This document shows, piece after piece, positions 16,595 through 26,017 of a DNA stretch of 64,000 bases (position 1 is its first letter; each line of letters begins with the position of its first letter). The stretch is from Solibacillus sp. FSL K6-1523 (lineage in GTDB: Bacteria; Bacillota; Bacilli; Bacillales_A; Planococcaceae), in contig NZ_JBBOSU010000001.1 of NCBI RefSeq assembly GCF_038005225.1, forward strand, positions 2,716,001 through 2,780,000, read 5' to 3'. The notes below the pieces were generated by a model, which ran no database searches, had not been told where the DNA came from, and saw only the letters and a list, made by a program, of their open reading frames with translations. The position numbers were made by a program, and so were the translations under genes.

Positions 16595-17496
16595 CTACAT
16601 AACAAAAAACCTAAAAGCATTTAATAAATCATTTTCCCAAACAAGCCACAGATGTTCATCTTGCGTTTCTTTATAGCTCATCTTTGCACCGCGCAAAAGA
16701 AGACATTTATACAATTGCCGGTTTCTCGTCAAAATATATAAATTTTCGTTTGACATGGGGGATATAAACTCGTCCTCGTATATACCAACCGTTTGATATA
16801 CACGCCCCCCCGAAATATTAATGTTCCCTATTCGCCCTATATCCTCTATTGACACAGCAGGAGATTGTAACAATCAATTACGCCTTGGCGTAATTGTGTC
16901 CAGATTTTTTCGAGCTTGCTCGAAAAACTTCCCTTAAAAATCTGTGACATCCGCCGGGGCTTAACTTGATTCAGCCAGGGTTTGAACCTCCACTGAATAG
17001 AATTTGCACTTTTTGGCACTCATCCCCCACATTTAAAGTGGAGGAATTTTGCTGAATCAAGTTAAATGCGTCCATTGATTCGGATTTTCCAATGCAATAT
17101 TTAAACTAATATTACCTGCTAAAGAATCCCCTAATAGCCCTCTTTTTAAAATTACTTCAACCTTTAAATTTTTCTCGAAAGTCGGGATAAATTCGTCATT
17201 CATAAAGCGAATTTATTGCGAAAAAAGCGTGCCCTTGCTACTAAATGATGCCCATCTTTCGAACGAAACTCCTGGATGAATACACACAAACACAAGGTGC
17301 CGCACTAATTCAGGATTGTCACGTACTAAATGAAGCATGGCTTGTTCTAAATTGCCCAATTCCAAATAGTCAAATTCGTCCTGAACATAAATGATATACG
17401 CATTTTTTATATCATTACACATAGTGAGAACTGTATAATGTATCGTTTTATTTAAATGAAGACTAGCGAACACATGATGAGCCTTATTCAATACAT
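16595..17496 (-). pseudogene. Alpha/beta-hydrolase esterase (YjcH/BesA-like), broken
   Basis: A predicted esterase in pieces. The ribosome binding site AGGAGGGG and ATG 17496 are kept, but a one-base loss gives ATG TAT TGA. A nonsense TAA follows the SSKGTLFSQ segment, replacing a Tyr codon. The next segment (IRFMNDEFIPTF..KRGLLGDSLAGNISLNIALENPNQWTH) holds the nucleophile elbow, here GDSLAG. The last part (LQSPAVS..VYQTVGIYEDEF..DEHLWLVWENDLLNAFRFFV) carries the His region. Between these two, a roughly 190-bp structured element is inserted (16874-17062). Three independent lesions mean the gene is dead. Confidence 0.85.
16874..17062. mobile_element. ~190-bp structured non-coding insertion (MITE/REP-like)
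   Basis: It interrupts the esterase codons between QWTHL and LLQSP. It has no ORF and is strongly folded. CAATTACGCC/GGCGTAATTG lies at 16875-16896 (loop TT). TTTTTCGAGC/GCTCGAAAAA lies at 16906-16927 (loop TT), inside CAGATTTTT/AAAAATCTG (16901-16909/16936-16944). A 15-bp perfect inverted pair TTAACTTGATTCAGC (16961-16975)/GCTGAATCAAGTTAA (17051-17065) encloses CCTCCACT/AGTGGAGG. Removing it restores the reading across the gap. Mobility is inferred from that. Confidence 0.75.
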
Positions 17497-17524
17497 TTAG
17501 CCCCTCCTACAACATGGCAATATA

Positions 17525-18703
17525 TCATTTAATAAACTTTTCTAATTCGCCCCACCATCGATATTCCTCTAAGTAGATTGTGTCAAATAGCATAACACCA
17601 TTTGTTTGTTCCTTACATAACTTTACAGCCTTCAAAAACTGCTCGACATTATCTTGATAATCTTTTAAATACAAACTCGCGATCACCGGGATTTGCCCAT
17701 TGATCACTTCATTGCTCATTGCAATTGCCCCTTCAACGCTGTACCAATTGGCTGGTCTTTCATTGTTTTTCGCCTCTTCAATCGTGACTTCTGAGTAATA
17801 GCAACCGGTCATAATAAAATCAAATTCCTCGGCATACGCAGCTGTGTAGTAAGTATCAGAAACCCATTTAAAAGATGGCTGATACGTTTTGCTCCCCCAG
17901 TTGACCCCTTCATTGTAATAAAGCGGGTACCATGAACCAACATATACAGTAAAAATCAAATCATTGTTTTTTGATTTCACTACATTTCTTACTTTTTTCA
18001 CGAAATTTTTAATATTATCCGCTCGGAACTCTGCCCATTTAGGGAAGAGGTTACCGAGGATAGGTTTTTTATGCTCAACCGTCATAATATCTGCCGGCCA
18101 ATTTTCTATTTCTTGTTCAATATAAGCTTCAAATTTTTCTTTACTTAAATGACTAAAGTCTCCATAAATATTCGGATAACGGCATCTGTCTAATACGACA
18201 CCATCGATTTCGTAATGATTCACGATTTCTTGAATAATCGCTAATTCATAAGCCTCCACTTCTGGATGAATTGGATTGACGAAAATGGTTGGATCATTAT
18301 GATTTTCCATAGCTGTTGGCATATTAGAAAATGCCTCATCATAGTGAGTAACTTTCCACTCTGGTTTGCTAAATACCATCCCTTCTTTATGGATGCCACT
18401 GCCTTCTGAAAACACATCCACATTTGCAATAATCTTTAAACCAGACCCTTTCGCATGTGCAATCATCTCTTGAAGAAAATCGCGGCCTTTCCATCCCTTA
18501 TATTGCTCATCTTTCATTTTACTTACATGAAAGGCAAACCCGCTTGGATAGGTTGTAAATCCATATGGAATTTTCGCATCCACTACTAAATGCGTTATTT
18601 TACAATTTTGGGCATGTTCGATCAGCTCTTTCATTTTATTAGCATCTAGCAATCTAGTCGCATTCGCTAAAAAATCTACCCATAATATATTCGATTGTTC
18701 CAT
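17525..18703 (-). CDS. GHL10-like putative glycoside hydrolase
   Basis: 392 aa, cytoplasmic (no signal), TIM-barrel-like: ILWVDFLANATRLLD at strand 1, THLVVDAKIPYGFTTYPS, LKIIANVDVFSEGSG, VDGVVLDRCRYPN near residue 180, and late FDFIMTGCYYSEVT, VIASLYLKD, GVMLFDTIYL. It matches the family-10-like (PF02638) group. Asp in DGVVLDR is a candidate catalytic residue by position. Last gene of a six-gene sugar-ABC operon, 13 bp after the FAD enzyme. The substrate is probably an imported glycoside; this is inferred from context. Confidence 0.75.
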   Translation of the reverse strand: MEQSNILWVDFLANATRLLDANKMKELIEHAQNCKITHLVVDAKIPYGFTTYPSGFAFHVSKMKDEQYKGWKGRDFLQEMIAHAKGSGLKIIANVDVFSEGSGIHKEGMVFSKPEWKVTHYDEAFSNMPTAMENHNDPTIFVNPIHPEVEAYELAIIQEIVNHYEIDGVVLDRCRYPNIYGDFSHLSKEKFEAYIEQEIENWPADIMTVEHKKPILGNLFPKWAEFRADNIKNFVKKVRNVVKSKNNDLIFTVYVGSWYPLYYNEGVNWGSKTYQPSFKWVSDTYYTAAYAEEFDFIMTGCYYSEVTIEEAKNNERPANWYSVEGAIAMSNEVINGQIPVIASLYLKDYQDNVEQFLKAVKLCKEQTNGVMLFDTIYLEEYRWWGELEKFIK

Positions 18704-18716
18704 TTAGTTCTCCCCC

Positions 18717-20294
18717 TTATAAGTCAAGTTCCTCTGGCCAGTGAAGCTGAATGCCATTAGTGAGAAGTAATGTTTGATACGCTTCCAAATACTTTTGCTC
18801 TTGTCTTACTTGATGAGGAGTAACTTGGTTCAACAAAGAAAATGCCACTAAATAGCCTGCTGATTCCCCAATATTCCACTCTGTTGGATGAAGCCTATAG
18901 CAGCCATTTGTAATTTGTGTTGTGCCAATATTTTTACAAGCGGGAATGACATTTTTTACGCGGATCGGTAGTAGGGCGCCTAACGGGATTTCATAAGGAT
19001 AGTTTGGAATATAAAAGCTTCGGTTCGTTACCGTCGTATGATGTAAATCTAAATGATAGCTACCAACACCGACACTATCAAAATAAGTGCAAATGCCTTT
19101 ATCACCCCTTAACTCCTTACTCACTTCTTGCTCTGTTATCGTATGCATAGCTTTAATTCTTCTCGATTCTCGAATATATGGATACTTTGCTAAGCCGTCC
19201 TCTGTACCCAGTACATCCTTTCGAAGCCTTAAACCAGGAAAACCATTTCCCCCATCTAATGTTGGTGCCTCTGTTTGAAGCCAGTATAAGAGAGATAAGC
19301 TTTGTTGTTTCGCATTTTTTAAGTTCTCCTCTATTTCCTCATGAGAAACATCAATAATTGGCCCTAGAAAATAATCATTTTGTGGCCAATTTATTAGTGA
19401 TATATCTCCCTCATATAGCGGTCCATCTATATTTTTAGTATCGAGTATTCTCCGGTATGTAAACAAAGGAGGAATCTGTTGTTCGTTGGGGAATAATGTG
19501 AATTCCTTTAATTTTGTCGTATCATCTGCATCTACTGCATACCAGCTAAATAAAGGAAGGTGCGAAAACCTTGGTATATAGTTACGCCAAAAATCATATT
19601 GCTCGGGCTTTTCAATAACAAAATTTCCACCTTCAATATAGTCAACTGCAAATACATAAGTAAAGGACTGCATATCTTGCGAATTGGACTCTTCTAAAGC
19701 ATGAGGTTCCCCAGTAACGGATTTAGATTCAGCACCGATTACGTATTCAACCCCTGCAATTGGTAGGACATCCCCGCATTCCGTTGCATCTAAAAAATAG
19801 TGCCCACTCAATTCAATTTTTGTTAACTCACTGACATGTGCAACTGTGATGGACTGTACTGTATCTTCGTCCTTTTTTGCCTCTATCGGTTTATAGTGAT
19901 ATAAAATTTTTATTTTGCCGCTATTTACAAAGGGTGCCAGCATATCGGAAATGACATTGAGTGCCACTTTAGGTTCATGTGCCAGCCTACTTACCCAGCC
20001 ATTGCCAGGATTCAATAAATCGTTTTTGTTTGCTTCCTTAGTAAGTGGATAGTTGTCACGATAATACCCGCGCACCCGATTCCTAAATTCCCGGTACGTA
20101 CTTGTGCAGCCAAAGCTTTCAATCCATCGATGTTCATCTGGTGGTACTCCTTGACTTGTAAGCTGTCCACCTAACCAATCTGTTTCTTCCGTCATAATGA
20201 CCTGGTAGCCCATTTTGGCGACAGCTAATGCTGCCATGCAACCGCCCAGTCCTCCACCTATGACAATAACATCTGAAGTTTCTTGTTTAATCAT
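18717..20294 (-). CDS. FAD-dependent oxidoreductase (PF12831 type)
   Basis: 525 aa. The dinucleotide fold DVIVIGGGLGGCMAALAVAKMG starts at residue 8, followed by EETDWLGGQLTSQGVPPDEH, the pattern of the FAD_oxidored family. A GG-doublet-like region (DYFLDATECGDVLPIAG) and a C-terminal GCYRLHPTEWNIGESAGYLVAFSL complete FAD binding. No signal peptide. Relatives are poorly characterised and often lie in carbohydrate operons. Oxidation of a sugar hydroxyl is a plausible but unproven role. It sits between DUF4127 and the GHL10 gene, with 15 and 13 bp gaps. Confidence 0.82.
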   Translation of the reverse strand: MIKQETSDVIVIGGGLGGCMAALAVAKMGYQVIMTEETDWLGGQLTSQGVPPDEHRWIESFGCTSTYREFRNRVRGYYRDNYPLTKEANKNDLLNPGNGWVSRLAHEPKVALNVISDMLAPFVNSGKIKILYHYKPIEAKKDEDTVQSITVAHVSELTKIELSGHYFLDATECGDVLPIAGVEYVIGAESKSVTGEPHALEESNSQDMQSFTYVFAVDYIEGGNFVIEKPEQYDFWRNYIPRFSHLPLFSWYAVDADDTTKLKEFTLFPNEQQIPPLFTYRRILDTKNIDGPLYEGDISLINWPQNDYFLGPIIDVSHEEIEENLKNAKQQSLSLLYWLQTEAPTLDGGNGFPGLRLRKDVLGTEDGLAKYPYIRESRRIKAMHTITEQEVSKELRGDKGICTYFDSVGVGSYHLDLHHTTVTNRSFYIPNYPYEIPLGALLPIRVKNVIPACKNIGTTQITNGCYRLHPTEWNIGESAGYLVAFSLLNQVTPHQVRQEQKYLEAYQTLLLTNGIQLHWPEELDL

Positions 20295-20309
20295 ATAGAA
20301 GCAGCCCCT

Positions 20310-21854
20310 TTATTCACTAACTTTCTCATTTTCTGCCCTTTTGAAATATTCAACCGTCAAGCCAACTTCAAACATCCGGCTCCATGGCATTGTACATTCC
20401 TTGATTCGTATGCTATTTTCATAATCATTTAGATACGCTTGTATAAATGAAGTGAGTTGTGATTGCACAATGTTAGCAACGACGCCTTTTTTTCCATCCA
20501 CGCGGAAATAATCGTAACCTAGCTCCGGTAATTTATTATTCGTTACATCATTTCTTACATAGCTGCAATATCCTGCGTCTTCTACATAACGCAATGCTAA
20601 AAAATCGCGATGGGCTTGTGATTCGCCAAAAATGTTGTAAAACATCCCCTGCGCTATGCATGTTCCTAATGAATTGGAACTTGTATTCCAACCTGCATAT
20701 CCAGCCAATGAGAATAGAAGTTGTTTGCTTTTCATTAATTTTACAAGTTCTAAGTCTGAACCATTCGCGAAAGCTACATCTGCTACGATACAAGGAATCG
20801 CTCGGTTCTTCACTGTGAATTCGAGTTGTTCAACAAAATCAATCAAATTTCGATTCACTTGATAAGCTGAGCTTAGATTCTCCTGACTGGAAGCCTCTAC
20901 CATTGGCTCTACAGGTGCATTTACAAATAATACAAGATTCGCTTCTTGCATATTTGTCGCCATCAATCCCCCCGCGGCTATTATTTGATATTTAAGTGTC
21001 TCAAATAATGGCCTGTCTTCGTATAACGGCGTAACTGCTGGTCCTTGAATACTTGAAAATACCGGATAAATCAGCGGTCTCTTATCTTTAAAAGCATTCA
21101 ACATTCTTGCAAGTAAGGTGCAACCAACTTCATCCGCACCTGGATACATATAGACATCTAGTTCTAAATTATGAGTTGCAATCGCTCCTCTAACTGCCTG
21201 TTGGTCCATAGCAGTCCAACCATAGGGAGCCGAATCATCTTGCGGAATAATAAGAAAATCAATGATGCCGTTTTTTACATATTCTAGTACAAGTTGATTG
21301 ACACCGACATTAATCTTTCTTCTATTTAAATAATCCTCCATATACTCTTCAGGCAATTGACACTTTAATGCTTCACATTCCTTTTTCTCCTCTAATGATG
21401 CGAGGTTAGCAGAAATTAAATGTGAAAGTTCGCCATACCTAAAAATCTCCTTTCCCCAGTGTTCATAGTAATCGGGCTCTTCATCATTACTAGAATACTG
21501 AGGACACCGCATAATGAGATTAAAAGCATATATTTTTACATTTGGGTTACAAGCTTTGATTTTCCAAAGTTTGTGTAGTATTTCTTTGCAATCCTCTAAC
21601 ATCAGTTGATGCAGTCTTGAAGGGATAATTCCGCCGAATAATAATGTATCGATTGAAAGAATCAGACCATCTGCATCCATTGACTCCTTATATAACCAAT
21701 CCCATAGTTTTTCTGTGTCACCTGGCTTTTTTTTATCACCCATTAAATTTAAACTGGGGCGTAAGAGATTTACTTCCGTTTGATCGGATAAAAGATTTGG
21801 AAAAGAATAATTACATGGTCGCTCATCTAATGGTACATAAACAATTTTTTGCAT
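20310..21854 (-). CDS. DUF4127 family protein
   Basis: 514 aa, typical DUF4127 start (IVYVPLDERPCNYSFPNLL) with LILSIDTLLFGGIIPSRLH, IPQDDSAPYGW and MYPGADEVGCTLLARML. The Asp/Glu-rich conserved motifs suggest an enzyme with a metal or phosphate site, though no activity is known to me. No signal peptide. The gene is fourth in the operon, after the permeases. Its constant company with sugar transporters and glycosidases points to carbohydrate catabolism. Confidence 0.88.
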   Translation of the reverse strand: MQKIVYVPLDERPCNYSFPNLLSDQTEVNLLRPSLNLMGDKKKPGDTEKLWDWLYKESMDADGLILSIDTLLFGGIIPSRLHQLMLEDCKEILHKLWKIKACNPNVKIYAFNLIMRCPQYSSNDEEPDYYEHWGKEIFRYGELSHLISANLASLEEKKECEALKCQLPEEYMEDYLNRRKINVGVNQLVLEYVKNGIIDFLIIPQDDSAPYGWTAMDQQAVRGAIATHNLELDVYMYPGADEVGCTLLARMLNAFKDKRPLIYPVFSSIQGPAVTPLYEDRPLFETLKYQIIAAGGLMATNMQEANLVLFVNAPVEPMVEASSQENLSSAYQVNRNLIDFVEQLEFTVKNRAIPCIVADVAFANGSDLELVKLMKSKQLLFSLAGYAGWNTSSNSLGTCIAQGMFYNIFGESQAHRDFLALRYVEDAGYCSYVRNDVTNNKLPELGYDYFRVDGKKGVVANIVQSQLTSFIQAYLNDYENSIRIKECTMPWSRMFEVGLTVEYFKRAENEKVSE

Positions 21855-21897
21855 GGATACCCCCTCATAATTGACGTTTAAAAAATTTGCAGACCAG

Positions 21898-22746
21898 CTA
21901 TCCTTTTATCGCACCTGAAATGCCTTCCATAAAGTATTTTTGCGTCAATAAAAATACGATAATAATCGGAAGAACAGAGATAACCGTTCCTGCTGCTATC
22001 CATCCAAAGTTATAAGAAAACTGTCCATTTAAGAAACTTAAAGCGGAAGCTAATGGGTACTTGTCTGTATTTAATACGATAATTGGCCATAAAAAGCTGT
22101 TCCAATTGGCCATAAATTCGAATAAAGCAACAACCGCAATTGCTGGTTTTATCATCGGCATCATTAGTTGCCACCAAATACGGAATTCAGAAGCACCATC
22201 CATCTTTCCAGAGTCTCGAATGTCGCTAGGAATCCCCATAAATGCCTGCCTAAATAGAAATACATTAAAAACAGTTACGAGAGTTGGAAGTACGACGCCA
22301 GTAAATGTATTAATTAAACCAAGCTTATTTATTGTTAAATAATTGACAACTAGACTCGCAGCGGCAGGGATGATCATCGTCGCAATCAGCGCTATAAAAA
22401 TAATATTCCTCCCTTTAAACTTGAAGATAGCTAATGGATATGCGGTTAAACTACATAATAAAATACTGAATACCACACCTAAAAATGTGATAATGACTGT
22501 ATTCCATATGTATTTAAGGAAATCCATATACTGCCAAACATCTACATAATTTTTAAAGTCAATAAATGTAGGAAATATAGCAGGTGGAAAAGAAAATACA
22601 TTTTTCCCAGGCATTAACGAAACACTTACTAACCAAAGGAATGGACCCATCATCAAAAGAGCAAATAGCGTTAACGGTATATAAATCAAAAACTTATATT
22701 GAATGGTTTTTAGTAATTTTCTATTGTTTATCGCTTTATCCGTCAA
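21898..22746 (-). CDS. Carbohydrate ABC transporter permease (MalG/UgpE type)
   Basis: 282 aa with six TM segments and the EAA-loop sequence (GKMDGASEFRIWWQLMMPMIKPA, residues about 190-212) that docks the ATPase. The C-terminal QKYFMEGISGAIKG is the usual MalG-type end. It starts at TTG, overlapping the upstream permease stop in TTGA, so it is probably translationally coupled. The ATPase is missing from the locus. In Bacilli, MsmX-like shared ATPases serve such systems. Confidence 0.9.
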   Translation of the reverse strand: MTDKAINNRKLLKTIQYKFLIYIPLTLFALLMMGPFLWLVSVSLMPGKNVFSFPPAIFPTFIDFKNYVDVWQYMDFLKYIWNTVIITFLGVVFSILLCSLTAYPLAIFKFKGRNIIFIALIATMIIPAAASLVVNYLTINKLGLINTFTGVVLPTLVTVFNVFLFRQAFMGIPSDIRDSGKMDGASEFRIWWQLMMPMIKPAIAVVALFEFMANWNSFLWPIIVLNTDKYPLASALSFLNGQFSYNFGWIAAGTVISVLPIIIVFLLTQKYFMEGISGAIKG

Positions 22747-23642
22747 TATGGATTGACACCACCCTTCTTATTAAATAGGAAGATGAAAATACTAAAGAAC
22801 ATAATAATAAAACTAATAATTAACCCTAATGCCGATGAATAGCCAAATTCAAATACTTCGAATCCTTGTTGGTAAATATAGAGGCTACTCGTTAACGTTT
22901 CATTCCCAGGTCCTCCAGATGTTAGAACAAATACTTCATCAAACACACGGATCGCTGACATAAGGGAAATCAATGTGCAGAAAAACACATATGGTTTTAA
23001 TAAAGGGATGGTAATTTTTCGAATAACTTGGAAATTGCTTGCCCCATCAATTTTCGCTGCTTCAATACAATCTGTCGGAACTGCCTGCAAACCTGCAAGA
23101 TAAATCATCATGTAATAGCCCAACCCTTTCCACAGGGTAATAAACATTAATGCCCAAAGTGCTGTGTCCTTATCAGATAACCAATTGATTTTTTCATTTA
23201 TAATACCGATTGACAGTAACATGTAGTTCAAAACCCCATTTGAACTCATTAACCATCCCCAAATAATCGAAACCGCAACCATCGAAGTAACGACGGGAAT
23301 ATAAAAGGCAGCGCGGAAAAATTTAATCCCCGCGATTTTTCGGTTTACTAATATTGCCATAAGTATCGATAAAATTTGAATAAAAGGCACAATAATCATG
23401 TATAACAGTGAATTTTTAATAGATGCAATGAAATTGATATCAGAAAATGCCCGTTTAAAGTTTTCAAAACCTACAAAACTCGTTTCACCGATTACCGAAT
23501 AATTTGTAAAAGCTAGAGGGACACTGTAAATAATGGGCCAAAAGGTAAAAAGAGCGAGCAATATTAATCCTGGTCCCATAAATAACCATGCTGTTTGGAC
23601 CTCTGAAAATCTACTTAATTTCGCAACTCTTTTTCGTTTCAA
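22743..23642 (-). CDS. Carbohydrate ABC transporter permease (MalF/UgpA type)
   Basis: 299 aa, six TM segments, and EAA loop EAAKIDGASNFQVIRKITIPLLKP (residues about 195-218). It pairs with the MalG-type permease to form the membrane channel. TTG start 10 bases after GGAG. It lies 59 bp after the binding-protein gene. Confidence 0.9.
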   Translation of the reverse strand: MKRKRVAKLSRFSEVQTAWLFMGPGLILLALFTFWPIIYSVPLAFTNYSVIGETSFVGFENFKRAFSDINFIASIKNSLLYMIIVPFIQILSILMAILVNRKIAGIKFFRAAFYIPVVTSMVAVSIIWGWLMSSNGVLNYMLLSIGIINEKINWLSDKDTALWALMFITLWKGLGYYMMIYLAGLQAVPTDCIEAAKIDGASNFQVIRKITIPLLKPYVFFCTLISLMSAIRVFDEVFVLTSGGPGNETLTSSLYIYQQGFEVFEFGYSSALGLIISFIIMFFSIFIFLFNKKGGVNPY

Positions 23643-23701
23643 AGGATTCCACTCCTATCGAAAATGGGTAGAAATACATCTACCCATTCATTTTTTCTTC
23701 T

Positions 23702-24988
23702 TTAGCGACTTAAAATATCGTTAATTTCTTTTTCAGCTGCATCCAATTCAGTATTTAGATCTTGATCGTTAATATAGATATTTTGCAGGCGCTTATTAAA
23801 GGCTTTATTTACATCATTCGCATTTTCAATACCTAGGTAAAAGTCTGACGCTTTATCCAAACTTTCAACAGATGCTGTTAATGCTTGCCCCTCTAACGTT
23901 CCATCATTTTTATAGAAGAATTCATCCTTCGCAGCTGCTTTCGTTGATGGCAGAGTATTTGCTGCTTTAGAGAAAGCCAATTGACTTGCATCGTTTGAAA
24001 CATAATGTGCAAATGCCGTTGCTGCTTCAACATTTTTAGAAGTATTTGGCACAACTAGATTCATAGAGTTTGTAAAACGAATACCTGCTTTTCCAAGAGG
24101 TGCTGGCACGGCAATCGTTTTCTCGTATACTTCTGGTGATGCCGTTTTTAATTGATTGATAAATGATGAACTCGAGATGATCATCGCCACTTGCTCACTA
24201 CCAAATAGTTGAACTTGTTGGGCGAATGCAGGAATATCCTTAGGAATAACCTCATCTTTAATTAGCTCGATATTACTTTGGATATACGCTTTTACATCAT
24301 CATTATTAAATGCAGCTTTTCCTCCCTCAGCCACTTTGAACCCTTCTTCAAGAATAGAGCGCGTTTCCATCGTGAATACATAACCGAAAGAACCCGTTTT
24401 TTCTTGAATTTGTTTCCCCCAGTTAGCCAAATCTGCTTTTGTTTGTGGAGGAGAATTTATATCGAGTCCCGCTTTTTCTACTAAGTCTGTGTTGATATAA
24501 AGCACTGGAATGCCTGTATACCATGGCAATGCATATGCGCCATTATCTATTACTGTAGAATTAAAGATTCCGTCAAAATAAATACTTCGCTGTTCTTCTG
24601 TTAATTGTTTATTAAAGTCTGTTAATGCACCTTTTGAAGCCATTTGATTAGCCAATTCCGTATTTAAATTAACAACATCCGGTGCTTGCTTACTCGCAAT
24701 GCTTGTTAATAATTTATTTTGAATTGCGTCATAAGGGAAGTCTTTCCAATCAATTTTTACACCTGGATTCTCAGACTCATAATTAGCGATTAATTCATTA
24801 AAGTAATCATTAAATGTTGGTTGAAGAGAAATTGTCCAAAACTCGACAGTCGCTGTTTCCTCCACCTTTTCTTTCGGAGGATCAACTACCTTTTCCTTTA
24901 CGGCTTCTTTCTTATTACACGCAGCCAAGGTACCTAAAACAAAAATAAACATCATTGCTACTAGTAGTCCCTTTTTTAGTCCACCCAT
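23702..24988 (-). CDS. Sugar ABC transporter substrate-binding lipoprotein
   Basis: 428 aa, family-1 extracellular solute-binding protein. The signal peptide ends at lipobox LAAC (Cys 24) and a Lys/Glu/Pro-rich linker follows. The core has VEFWTISLQPTFNDYFNELI, PWYTGIPVLYINTDLVEKAG and ATAFAHYVSNDASQLAFSKA, all standard for the MalE/UgpB group. First gene of the operon 24988-17525. Its ligand is unknown; oligosaccharide or glycoside is likely. ATG behind GGGGTGAG. Confidence 0.92.
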   Translation of the reverse strand: MGGLKKGLLVAMMFIFVLGTLAACNKKEAVKEKVVDPPKEKVEETATVEFWTISLQPTFNDYFNELIANYESENPGVKIDWKDFPYDAIQNKLLTSIASKQAPDVVNLNTELANQMASKGALTDFNKQLTEEQRSIYFDGIFNSTVIDNGAYALPWYTGIPVLYINTDLVEKAGLDINSPPQTKADLANWGKQIQEKTGSFGYVFTMETRSILEEGFKVAEGGKAAFNNDDVKAYIQSNIELIKDEVIPKDIPAFAQQVQLFGSEQVAMIISSSSFINQLKTASPEVYEKTIAVPAPLGKAGIRFTNSMNLVVPNTSKNVEAATAFAHYVSNDASQLAFSKAANTLPSTKAAAKDEFFYKNDGTLEGQALTASVESLDKASDFYLGIENANDVNKAFNKRLQNIYINDQDLNTELDAAEKEINDILSR

Positions 24989-25187
24989 AACTTTCTCACC
25001 CCATTATTTTTATTCATGTCTACTAATCTCTCTATCCCCCTATATTTTTTAAACACTACTTAAAAGAGCTTTCAAGTGAGTGTTACTGATAAGCTATGCG
25101 CAAATATAGATTTTTAATCCAAAAATATTTTTAAAACATTAGGAATTCATTCTATTAGACTGATATGAACGTTCTTTTTTAAACGTG
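24989..25187. other. Promoter region of the sugar-ABC operon
   Basis: This stretch must hold the promoter of the operon reading left. I could not fix -35/-10 boxes or a clear cre site. Confidence 0.3.
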
Positions 25188-25222
25188 AAAAAAGCCTGCT
25201 CATCATTGAACAGACTTTAGAA
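25186..25222 (-). terminator. Minus-strand terminator
   Basis: AGTCTGTTC and GAGCAGGCT pair (with G-U pairs) across AATGAT on the minus strand. Six T follow (25188-25193 as A on plus). It would end the transcript of the SRPBCC gene; 25223-25499 shows only a possible gene fragment on the plus strand (25356-25447) and no complete gene. Confidence 0.6.
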
Positions 25223-25499
25223 TAATCTCAACAGGGTTGTTTTTTGAATATAAAGGGTCAAAAGATGTTCCAACTTTATGGTACATGTGTCCTAATAAAG
25301 CTTCTTATAAAGTATTTGCATGTTCAAGCTGGCTAAGCACATAAGGTACACAGCTTTGTTGTACAGGAAGAAATCGATGAGATTCTCGCTAAATTTGATT
25401 TTGATGTTACGGCTCTTAAATGTATTGTAACAACGTATTTAAATTAAATACTCGGATTTCATTGGAATCTTAATCAACGCATGTGTTAAAATATTACAA

Positions 25500-25940
25500 T
25501 TATTTTTCAACGCACTGTTTCAATGCCATCATTTGTTTTTCTAAGCCTTTTTTCATAAATCCACGAAATAGAAAACTTAAGATCTTTCCTGAAATAGTTT
25601 TAGGTGTTACTTCTTCTGTAATATAAAGAATACTGGAATGTGCACTAATTTCTTTAAGGCTGTACGAAACACTGATTAAGAAAGATGGATGATCCATTTG
25701 AATACTTAATTTATTATTTTTTGTGTATTCCGTAACTTGCCCTTCATACACCTGAATTCTGTTACCTTCTTTTAATTTTTGCTTAAACTGAACACCAACT
25801 GGATTATTACTATCAAAATCCGTTACATACTCCGTTCCTTCTAATCCAGTCATCCATTCTTTTTGTTTATCATTATCTTCTAAATATGAAAAAACTACCT
25901 CAATAGGGGCTTGAATCTCTATTTGATTTGTTATTAACAA
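25500..25940 (-). CDS. SRPBCC (START-like) family protein
   Basis: 146 aa. The pattern begins with IEIQAPIEVVFSYLEDNDKQKEWMTGLEG and ends in a long helix (KKGLEKQMMALKQCVEK), typical of the polyketide-cyclase/COG3832 branch. It should bind a small hydrophobic ligand. TTG start with GGAGG nine bases upstream. It is a single gene next to several small exported-protein genes. Confidence 0.8.
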   Translation of the reverse strand: MLITNQIEIQAPIEVVFSYLEDNDKQKEWMTGLEGTEYVTDFDSNNPVGVQFKQKLKEGNRIQVYEGQVTEYTKNNKLSIQMDHPSFLISVSYSLKEISAHSSILYITEEVTPKTISGKILSFLFRGFMKKGLEKQMMALKQCVEK

Positions 25941-26017
25941 TGTTTTGTTCCTCCAATTATCAGCAATATTAAATTTGTTCTTTCAATCGGTGTTGAAAAA
26001 GTCCTTTTTATACTCAA

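Noticed and set aside
25356-25447. Plus-strand fragment reading VQEEIDEILAKFDFDV and onward
   Set aside because: Protein-like for about 28 codons but with no start, ribosome binding site or recognisable family. Too short to claim as a pseudogene.
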